Positions 7,289 to 12,853 of a stretch of 13,707 bases of DNA are shown here, in pieces (position 1 is the first letter of the stretch; each line of letters opens with the position of its first letter). Source of the stretch: Chitinophagaceae bacterium (GTDB lineage Bacteria > Bacteroidota > Bacteroidia > Chitinophagales > Chitinophagaceae); the NCBI GenBank assembly GCA_016787105.1, contig JAEUVI010000026.1:1-13707 (forward strand), written 5' to 3'. Under the pieces are notes generated by a model. It searched no databases. It was not told the origin of the DNA and saw only the letters and a list, made by a program, of their open reading frames with translations. The position numbers and the translations under genes were made by a program.

Positions 7289-8424
7289 CTTCTCTCCTGC
7301 GCTCTCAGCCATCGCTCTGGTATTTCGTTGCTGCTTGCTAAAAGATAATCTTTATAGCTACAAGCGATAAAACGTTTATCAGGCAACTGCATCCACCAAC
7401 GTCCTGTTTTTTTGCTTTGCAAAAAAGTAGTTTCTACTTCGGCGAATGCCATATGATATTCATTGAATGATTCACGTTCATCAATATCTGCTTCGCGGCG
7501 GCCGCGGCTCCGGCCATCCATCAGGTACCAGAGCATGTGCGAAATCTGTTTTGCTGTCAACTCTTCCGTATCCGTTGCAGGATTATATCCGTAAATACCA
7601 ACGCTGCTTATATTCGGACTCATTCCGGCAAAGCGAACCAGCGAACAGGCTTCTTCACCTGTAAATCCATTTGGTGATAACTTATTGGACGGTGCATAAG
7701 CATTGGCAATGGCTGAAATATCAAAACTCAGAAAATTACTATTGCGCAGTACTGGTTCCATTTCTTCAATATTCTCCTTCACATGTCCCAAACGGAAACA
7801 ATCAAATCGCAGCTTATCCATTGTTTCCAGCATTTTGGGATGTACGTAATAACTCTGGAAACCGATATGATTGTAATGACGGATATAATTTGGCTCACCG
7901 GTCAGCATTTCCATCAAAAAATTTTCGTGCCGGTAAGAAGAGGAAATATTCAAATCAATCAAAGCGTCCACGGAGGATGCTTCAATTATTTTTTTATCAT
8001 CGGCATAGGCGTAGTATTGGGATAAAGTAAGATCGTGGCTACCTCCGAGTATCACTACTGTTTTACCATCATTGATCAATTCATGCACAACGGTTTTCAA
8101 TGCTGCATAAGAATCGGTATACAATGAGCCGGGCTTTATATTTCCTACATCAGCCAGTTTAATATCAGTATGCCAGTAATGCAAACCATAAAAATGTTTC
8201 CGGATTACATTCGCTGCGTTTGAATGCCCGTGAATCATACCACTTCCCCGCTGTTCACCGCAGCCTACCAATACAATCTGCACATCATCCAAATCAGGAA
8301 AATCATCAAAATTGTAAACATTGATTGCGTTGCCAATCTGGCCATCTTTATAGCCTTCATCAAAGTTGAGTTCGTGCAGGTTTACCGGCAGCAGGAAGTC
8401 GGAAATGTTGAGGTAGTCTGACAT
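7285..8424 (-). CDS. Arginase/formimidoylglutamase-fold protein with incomplete metal-binding site
   Basis: The 379-residue protein has the ureohydrolase layout: VILGGSHDLT (124-133), a strand ending at D153, SFDIS (233-237), and GFTGEEACSLVRFAG (253-267), plus a C-terminal extension ending NEIPERW. Active ureohydrolases bind two Mn ions through GGxH, DAHxD and SxDxD. Here H130 and flanking D131 are present, but DAHxD reads D153-A-L155-I-D157 and SxDxD reads S233-F-D235-I-S237, so the His of the second motif and the last Asp are missing. It is also longer than catalytic relatives (about 300-320). Bacteroidota carry a family of this type, usually annotated formimidoylglutamase, and I recall similar degeneration in flavobacterial members. 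Catalysis as formimidoylglutamase or arginase is therefore doubtful; a scaffold or regulatory role is possible. Divergent from pheS. Confidence 0.82.
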   Translation of the reverse strand: MSDYLNISDFLLPVNLHELNFDEGYKDGQIGNAINVYNFDDFPDLDDVQIVLVGCGEQRGSGMIHGHSNAANVIRKHFYGLHYWHTDIKLADVGNIKPGSLYTDSYAALKTVVHELINDGKTVVILGGSHDLTLSQYYAYADDKKIIEASSVDALIDLNISSSYRHENFLMEMLTGEPNYIRHYNHIGFQSYYVHPKMLETMDKLRFDCFRLGHVKENIEEMEPVLRNSNFLSFDISAIANAYAPSNKLSPNGFTGEEACSLVRFAGMSPNISSVGIYGYNPATDTEELTAKQISHMLWYLMDGRSRGRREADIDERESFNEYHMAFAEVETTFLQSKKTGRWWMQLPDKRFIACSYKDYLLASSNEIPERWLRAQERS

Positions 8425-8428
8425 AAAT

Positions 8429-8436
8429 GCAAGATA
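8429..8436 (-). promoter_or_regulatory. Candidate -7 box for the ureohydrolase-like gene
   Basis: The minus strand reads TATCTTGC, followed by ATTT and the ATG at 8424. It matches TAnnTTTG with one T missing. It is close to the start codon, as with the boxes before pheS and the Uma2 gene. Motif evidence only. Confidence 0.3.
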
Positions 8437-8445
8437 ATGGAAACG

Positions 8446-8470
8446 CTAAACCCTCAAGGGGGCTTTAGGG
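8446..8470. repeat. CCCT..AGGG hairpin element in the divergent ureohydrolase/pheS promoter region
   Basis: CCCTCAAG (8451-8458) and CTTTAGGG (8463-8470) are inverted with one mismatch around GGGG, and CTAAA (8446-8450) can alternatively pair with TTTAG (8464-8468). It is followed by AAAAA. The position between two divergent starts makes a terminator role for these genes unlikely. It looks like an interspersed Bacteroidota hairpin repeat, and could act in the 5' regions of either gene. Confidence 0.45.
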
Positions 8471-8519
8471 AAAAATACTTTTAAACAGCTGTCAGAAACT
8501 CCTTTAAAATCGGGTTTGC

Positions 8520-8527
8520 TATATTTG
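8520..8527 (+). promoter_or_regulatory. Candidate -7 box for pheS
   Basis: TATATTTG matches TAnnTTTG at all fixed positions and ends six bases before the ATG at 8534, so the predicted leader is at most a few bases. I see no clear -33 element. The box overlaps the possible upstream TTG start at 8516, which argues against that start. Confidence 0.4.
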
Positions 8528-8533
8528 CAGGGT

Positions 8534-9562
8534 ATGGAACAGTTATTAAAACAGATAGCAGATTATAAGAACGAAATAGAAACTTTCTCAGCTACGGATG
8601 CAAAAGAAATCGAAGAATTCCGCATTAAATGGCTTGGCACAAAGGGTTTGGTGAAAAACCTGATGGGCGAAATGAAAAATGTGGCCAATGATAAGAAGAA
8701 AGAAGCCGGACAGTTATTAAATGAATTCAAGCAATACACTGAAGCGAAGTTTGAAAGTTTAAAAGAACTCACAACTGACACCCCACAGCTCACAACTAAT
8801 ATCGATCTTTCTCTTCCCGGCGATTCTATTCCCGTTGGCAGCCGTCATCCTATCATACTTATGCGCAACAGGATTATTTCTATTTACCAGCGCCTGGGAT
8901 TTGCAGTTGCCGAAGGGCCGGAGATAGAAGATGACTGGCACAATTTCACAGCACTAAATCTTCCTCCGCACCACCCGGCGCGGGATATGCAGGATACATT
9001 TTATGTACAACAAAATCCGGATTGGTTGTTACGCACACATACCAGCAATACGCAGATACGGGAAATGGAAAAAGGCAAACTGCCGATTCGTGTTATTTGT
9101 CCCGGCCGTGTATACAGGAATGAAACAGTAAGTGCGAGAAGCCATTGTTTTTTTCACCAGGTAGAAGGATTATATATTGACGAGAATGTTTCTTTTGCTG
9201 ATTTGAAACAAACACTGTATTTCTTTGTAAAAGAAATGTATGGCAAAGATGTTCGTGTACGTTTCCGTCCTTCCTATTTTCCATTTACCGAGCCAAGCGC
9301 GGAGATGGATGTAAGTTGTTTTATCTGCGGTGGTAAAGGTTGCCGCATCTGCAAGCATTCCGGATGGGTAGAAATTCTCGGCTGCGGCATGGTACATCCC
9401 AATGTATTGGAGAACTGCAAAATTGATAGCAACAAATACACCGGCTTTGCATTTGGTATGGGTATCGAACGCCCCGCCATGTTAAAATATGATATCAACG
9501 ATATCCGTTTGTTCAGCGAAAATGATGTACGGTTTTTGAAGCAGTTTACGAGTGCGGTGTAA
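8534..9562 (+). CDS. pheS: Phenylalanine--tRNA ligase alpha subunit
   Basis: PheS charges tRNA-Phe as the catalytic half of an alpha2-beta2 enzyme in the cytoplasm. The 342-residue protein has the N-terminal tRNA-binding coiled coil (about 1-78), then the class II core: GSRHPI at 102-107, motif 2 as GRVYRNETVSARSHCFFHQVEG (191-212), and motif 3 as GFAFGMGIERPAMLKY (304-319). A four-cysteine cluster, C262-x2-C265-x4-C270-x2-C273, sits in the insertion where many bacterial PheS proteins have CFICGGKGC and may bind zinc. I chose ATG 8534 over the TTG at 8516 because MEQLLKQI is the usual N-terminus. Residues 78-89 come from a repeat-like DNA segment. No pheT follows; the next gene is a dehydrogenase, so the subunits are encoded apart, as in many Bacteroidota. 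Confidence 0.97.
   Translation: MEQLLKQIADYKNEIETFSATDAKEIEEFRIKWLGTKGLVKNLMGEMKNVANDKKKEAGQLLNEFKQYTEAKFESLKELTTDTPQLTTNIDLSLPGDSIPVGSRHPIILMRNRIISIYQRLGFAVAEGPEIEDDWHNFTALNLPPHHPARDMQDTFYVQQNPDWLLRTHTSNTQIREMEKGKLPIRVICPGRVYRNETVSARSHCFFHQVEGLYIDENVSFADLKQTLYFFVKEMYGKDVRVRFRPSYFPFTEPSAEMDVSCFICGGKGCRICKHSGWVEILGCGMVHPNVLENCKIDSNKYTGFAFGMGIERPAMLKYDINDIRLFSENDVRFLKQFTSAV
8766..8800 (+). repeat. ACTC-type repeat segment inside pheS
   Basis: CTCACAACT occurs twice, at 8768-8776 and 8789-8797, 21 bases apart, and encodes L79-T-T and L86-T-T in the linker between the PheS coiled coil and catalytic core. The same nine bases occur in the mutL right arm at 4188-4196 in the same reading phase, where LTT units are also seven residues apart (435 and 442). 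Confidence 0.55.
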
Positions 9563-9564
9563 AA

Positions 9565-9583
9565 CCCTGAGTTTATCGAAGGG
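9565..9583 (+). terminator. CCCTGAG..GAAGGG repeat just after pheS
   Basis: CCCTGAGTTTATCGAAGGG begins two bases after the pheS stop and is followed by ATTTTTGG. CCCT and AGGG pair at the ends, with possible further weak pairing inside. It closely matches the CCCTGAGCTTGTCGAAGGG element that I recall as very common in Bacteroidota intergenic DNA. With the T run it may serve as the pheS terminator. Confidence 0.5.
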
Positions 9584-9667
9584 ATTTTTGGTTGCCAGCT
9601 TTTAGAATTCTATTAAGCTTTCGTTGCGACGCTCCCTTTATCTTTCTGTTCTTTAATCAACTTCTTA

Positions 9668-9756
9668 TTTCACGCAAAGCAATATAAGGAGCAAAGACGC
9701 AAAGTTCTCATCTCCTGGCGCCTTATTCTCTTTGCGCCTTTGCGTGAATTTTTTTT
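9668..9756. repeat. CGCAAAG inverted repeat element in the pheS-dehydrogenase spacer
   Basis: The 271-base gene-free spacer (9563-9833) is largely explained by this element. TTCACGCAAAG at 9669-9679 is perfectly inverted by CTTTGCGTGAA at 9738-9748. An inner GCAAAGACGCAAAG (9691-9704) can instead pair with CTTTGCGCCTTTGC (9730-9743), 13 of 14, and a palindrome GGCGCC lies at 9717-9722. A run of eight T follows at 9749-9756. The GCAAAGN heptamers are typical of a widespread interspersed Bacteroidota repeat. On the plus strand it could terminate transcription from pheS. I see no ORF or tRNA in the spacer. Confidence 0.75.
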
Positions 9757-9795
9757 AAAACTAATGGGTGCTCCCTCCAGGATTCGGTAATTCTG

Positions 9796-9829
9796 TTTGG
9801 CTTTTCGTAGGGTGTATTTATTAATTTTA
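9796..9829 (+). promoter_or_regulatory. Weak candidate promoter for the hydroxyacyl-CoA dehydrogenase gene
   Basis: TTTG at 9796-9799 and TAATTTTA at 9822-9829 are separated by 22 bases and resemble the Bacteroidota -33/-7 pair, although the final G of TAnnTTTG is A here. The ATG at 9834 follows after four bases. Confidence 0.28.
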
Positions 9830-9833
9830 TTCC

Positions 9834-10679
9834 ATGATCCAAACCATCTGCATATGCGGCGCAGGTACCATGGGTAGCGGCATTGCGCAAGCCGCCGCTC
9901 AGTCCGGTTTTTATACCATATTATATGAACTGAACACAGCCATTCTCGAAAAAGCGAAAGTCTCTATTGAAAATAACCTGCAAAAACTGGTTGAGAAAGG
10001 CAAACTAACCACAGCTGAAAAGATAAAAACATTGGAACGCATCCAGTTTACAAACGATCTGCACCATTGCCTTGCAGATGTAATTATCGAAGCGATTGCA
10101 GAAAAACTGGAAGCGAAAATTGCATTATTCAACCAACTTGCAGAAATTAATCACAGCGAAACAGTTTTTGCAACAAACACTTCTTCTTTATCCGTTACAA
10201 AAATTGCGGAGAAAGTGATGAGCCCGCAGCGGGTTATTGGTATGCACTTTTTTAATCCTGCTACCATTATGAAACTCGTAGAAGTTGTGAATACTCCTTT
10301 TACAAATGAACAAACGACTCAAATAATACTGGAACTCGCAGCAGGCATGGGCAAAACAGCCGTTGTGTGTAAAGATGCTCCGGGCTTTATTGTAAACCGC
10401 GTGGCAAGACCATTTTATATTGAAGCGTTGCGTCTCGCAGAACAAGGTATGCCGTTTGAAAAAATTGACGCACTGATGGAAGCTACAGGTTTTAAAATGG
10501 GGCCCTTCAAACTGATGGATCTTATCGGCAACGATATCAACTATGCAGTCAGTACTTCTGTGTATGAACAACTAAACAAACCCAAACGGTTGAAGCCTTC
10601 ATCCATCCAGGAAGAAAAAGTGAAGAACGGTGAACTGGGAAAGAAAACCGGCAAAGGATATTACAAGTACCCCGGATAA
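9834..10679 (+). CDS. hbd: 3-hydroxyacyl-CoA dehydrogenase (3-hydroxybutyryl-CoA dehydrogenase type)
   Basis: The enzyme interconverts 3-hydroxyacyl-CoA and 3-oxoacyl-CoA with NAD(P), in the cytoplasm, in butyrate metabolism, fatty-acid oxidation or aromatic degradation. The 281-residue length equals stand-alone Hbd/PaaH-type enzymes. The Rossmann motif is GAGTMG at 9-14. The catalytic centre is visible as S117 in NTSSL, H138 in GMHFFNP (136-142), E150 in VEVV, and N188 in PGFIVNRV. The C-terminal dimerisation domain (about 185-281) ends GKKTGKGYYKYP. There is no fused enoyl-CoA hydratase domain and no neighbouring thiolase or acyl-CoA dehydrogenase, so the pathway cannot be fixed from context. 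The extended SDR gene follows after 42 bases and may be read from the same transcript. Confidence 0.94.
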   Translation: MIQTICICGAGTMGSGIAQAAAQSGFYTILYELNTAILEKAKVSIENNLQKLVEKGKLTTAEKIKTLERIQFTNDLHHCLADVIIEAIAEKLEAKIALFNQLAEINHSETVFATNTSSLSVTKIAEKVMSPQRVIGMHFFNPATIMKLVEVVNTPFTNEQTTQIILELAAGMGKTAVVCKDAPGFIVNRVARPFYIEALRLAEQGMPFEKIDALMEATGFKMGPFKLMDLIGNDINYAVSTSVYEQLNKPKRLKPSSIQEEKVKNGELGKKTGKGYYKYPG

Positions 10680-10709
10680 AATGACAAAGATTATCTTCGC
10701 AGCCACCTA

Positions 10710-10717
10710 TAAATTTT
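10710..10717 (+). promoter_or_regulatory. Possible -7 box directly before the SDR gene
   Basis: TAAATTTT differs from TAnnTTTG only in the last base and ends four bases before the TTG start at 10722. The gene may equally be transcribed from the dehydrogenase upstream. There is no Shine-Dalgarno. Confidence 0.22.
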
Positions 10718-10721
10718 CATC

Positions 10722-11729
10722 TTGTCATCCGGAATATTTGTAACAGGCGGCACTGGTTTTATTGGTTCTTATATCATCAAAGAACTGATTGAACAAGGCT
10801 ATCCGGTACGTGCCATCCGTCGCAGTACCAGCAAGCTTCCTTTCTATATTTCAAATGATATTCTCAACAAAGTAGAATGGGTAGAAGGAGATGTGCTGGA
10901 CATACCTGCATTGGAAGATGCTATGACAGGTATTGATACCGTTATTCACTCGGCAGCGATTGTGTCTTTTTTGCGAAGCGAAAAAAATGCGATGTACAAA
11001 ACAAATATTGAGGGCACCGCAAACATGGTGAATATCGCTTTGGAAAAAAAGGTAAAACGTTTTGTACATATCAGCTCTGTCTCCGCATTAGGAAATATTG
11101 GTCGTTTAAATCATGTAAACGAAGAATCAAAATGGCAGGAAAGTAAAGTCAATACGGGTTATGCTATCAGCAAGCATCAATCCGAACTGGAAGTGTGGCG
11201 TGCCATGGCTGAAGGTTTGAATGCAGTAATTGTTAACCCAAGTACGGTACTTGGTTTTGGCGACTGGAATAATTCAAGCTCTGCAATTTTTAAAACAGTG
11301 TATGATGAATTTCCCTGGTATACAAAAGGCGTGAATGGTTTTGTAGATGTAGCAGATGTGGCAAGGGCAACTGTTGAGCTGATGAAGACAGAAATCAGTA
11401 ATGAACGTTTTATCATTAATGGGGAGAATTGCACATTTCAGCAATTATTCAATTCTATTGCCGATGGCTTTGGAAAGAAACATCCTCACCGCCATGCTAC
11501 TCCTTTTCTCGGTGAAATAGCATGGCGTTTAGAAAAAGTGAAAGCATTCTTTTCTGGTAAAAAACCATTGCTTACCAAAGACAGTGCGAGGGTAGCACAC
11601 CGTAATACGTATTTCGACAACAAAAAAATACTGGCGGCCCTGCCGGGATTTTCCTTTACACCACTGCAAGAATCAATTCAAAAAGCCTGTAAGCAGTACC
11701 TGCACACAATAAACAGGACGCAACCATAG
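10722..11729 (+). CDS. NAD-dependent epimerase/dehydratase family protein (extended SDR, dihydroflavonol-reductase-like)
   Basis: The 335-residue protein opens with the extended-SDR nucleotide motif TGGTGFIG at 8-15, has the D-V-L-D segment at 57-60 for adenine-ribose contacts, IHSAA at 75-79, and the catalytic triad S119 (HISSVSALG), Y147 and K151 in the YxxxK motif. The pattern NPSTVLGFGDWN at 172-183 followed by FVDVADVA at 207-214 fits DFR-like reductases that act on carbonyl or sugar-like substrates; the substrate here is unknown. The start is probably TTG at 10722: a stop lies four codons upstream in frame (10710-10712), no ATG or GTG lies between them, and the Rossmann strand begins five residues in. 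It follows the dehydrogenase by 42 bases. Confidence 0.9.
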   Translation: MSSGIFVTGGTGFIGSYIIKELIEQGYPVRAIRRSTSKLPFYISNDILNKVEWVEGDVLDIPALEDAMTGIDTVIHSAAIVSFLRSEKNAMYKTNIEGTANMVNIALEKKVKRFVHISSVSALGNIGRLNHVNEESKWQESKVNTGYAISKHQSELEVWRAMAEGLNAVIVNPSTVLGFGDWNNSSSAIFKTVYDEFPWYTKGVNGFVDVADVARATVELMKTEISNERFIINGENCTFQQLFNSIADGFGKKHPHRHATPFLGEIAWRLEKVKAFFSGKKPLLTKDSARVAHRNTYFDNKKILAALPGFSFTPLQESIQKACKQYLHTINRTQP

Positions 11730-11741
11730 TTAAGGGAATGA

Positions 11742-11749
11742 TATCTTTT
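11742..11749 (+). promoter_or_regulatory. Possible -7 box for the carboxypeptidase-regulatory-domain gene
   Basis: TATCTTTT differs from TAnnTTTG only in the last base and lies 18 bases before the ATG at 11768, within the 38-base gap after the SDR gene. Motif evidence only. Confidence 0.25.
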
Positions 11750-11767
11750 ACAGACTAATTTCAGACT

Positions 11768-12844
11768 ATGCGATTATTAACAACACTTTGTATTTCAATT
11801 TTTGCATCTATCAGTTTTCCTGCTTTTGCACAGTATTCGGTATCTGGCAAAATTGTTGACTCTGCAAGCAAAGAGCCATTGACAGGCGCTTCTGTCTTTT
11901 GCCAAAACACCACACTGGGAACAATTACTAACAAACAAGGTGAGTTTTCATTATCGCTCAAGTCCGGAGGTTATGAGCTGATAATATCTTTTACCGGCTA
12001 CCAGACAAAACAAATACGCGTAAACAGCGGTAATGAAGCTACCGTGCTGAATATTGAAATGGTTAAAGAAGATAAAAGCATGGGTGAAGTAATTATTAAA
12101 AGCAGCAATGAAGTAAAGGATGGCTGGGAAAAGTATGGAAGTTTTTTTGTTGACAATTTCATTGGCACAACACCCAATGCAAAAAGCTGCGTATTGCAAA
12201 ACCCGGAAGTTTTAAAATTCTATTTTCTGAAAAAAAGCAACAAACTGCGTGTATTAGCTACAGAGCCTTTGCTCATCAGTAATAAAGCGCTGGGATATAA
12301 CCTGCGTTATCAATTGGATTCGTTCGTATATCAATATAAAACAGATATCAGTTTATACCGCGGCTATTGCTTATTCTCAGAAGCGGATACAACAGAAAAT
12401 GTAAAGCAAGCATGGACAAAAGCGAGAGCAAAAACATACAGCGGCTCCAAGCTGCATTTTATGCGCTCCTATTTTGACAGTACGCTTGCCGAAGAAGGAT
12501 TTATCATTGGATTGCTTGACGAAAAAGACAATATGCGCTTCGACCAGGTAAAAAATCCGTACGATTCTTCTTACTATGCATTCATAGATAGTACAAATGA
12601 GGCGGAACTGGATTTTCCGACCAAGTTCAGTGTTACTTATAATAAGATAAAACCGGAACCTGAGTACCTGAAGAAATTTAACCTGCCGAAAAATGTGGCT
12701 TCGCAAATATCTTATATTGAGCTACTGAATACTATCGTCATTAAAGAAAATGGCTACTATGCCGATCAGAAAGATTGGATAAACCAGGGATACTGGAGCT
12801 GGAAAAACCTTGGCGATCAATTGCCATACGATTATGCTCCTTAG
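11768..12844 (+). CDS. Secreted carboxypeptidase-regulatory-like domain protein of unknown function
   Basis: A signal peptide (about 1-21, ending PAFA before Gln22) is followed by a carboxypeptidase D regulatory-like beta-sandwich (about 23-100), with the typical VSGKIVDSASKEPLTGASV, then GTITNKQGEFSL and the SFTGYQ turn. In Bacteroidota this domain usually precedes a TonB-dependent receptor, but here there is no TonB plug or barrel. Residues 115-358 instead form a second region starting NEVKDGWEKYGSFFVDNFIG and ending QGYWSWKNLGDQLPYDYAP. I recall uncharacterised Bacteroidota proteins with the same two-part arrangement, so this is a family and not a truncated receptor. No catalytic motif, transmembrane helix or sorting domain is visible after the signal peptide. 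It probably resides in the periplasm or at the outer membrane. It converges on the TIM-barrel gene with nine bases between stops. Confidence 0.8.
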   Translation: MRLLTTLCISIFASISFPAFAQYSVSGKIVDSASKEPLTGASVFCQNTTLGTITNKQGEFSLSLKSGGYELIISFTGYQTKQIRVNSGNEATVLNIEMVKEDKSMGEVIIKSSNEVKDGWEKYGSFFVDNFIGTTPNAKSCVLQNPEVLKFYFLKKSNKLRVLATEPLLISNKALGYNLRYQLDSFVYQYKTDISLYRGYCLFSEADTTENVKQAWTKARAKTYSGSKLHFMRSYFDSTLAEEGFIIGLLDEKDNMRFDQVKNPYDSSYYAFIDSTNEAELDFPTKFSVTYNKIKPEPEYLKKFNLPKNVASQISYIELLNTIVIKENGYYADQKDWINQGYWSWKNLGDQLPYDYAP

Positions 12845-12853
12845 TACCGATTC

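Noticed and set aside
7285..8424. Assigning hutG and histidine degradation
   Set aside because: Key metal ligands are absent and no hutH, hutU or hutI is nearby, so the gene symbol is not justified.
8516..8533. TTG start giving a six-residue longer PheS
   Set aside because: It overlaps the TATATTTG box, and MEQLLKQI at 8534 is the normal PheS beginning.
9563..9833. tRNA or small RNA gene in the largest spacer
   Set aside because: No cloverleaf or CCA-type end is visible; the structure is explained by the CGCAAAG inverted repeat and the CCCTGAG element.
10188..10571. Antisense 127-codon reading frame across the dehydrogenase gene
   Set aside because: It mirrors a well-supported gene and its His/Cys/Phe-rich translation resembles no protein family.
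10681..10743. Twenty-residue ORF starting right after the dehydrogenase stop
   Set aside because: It is out of frame with the SDR gene, overlaps its start and has no ribosome site; a leader-peptide role has no support.
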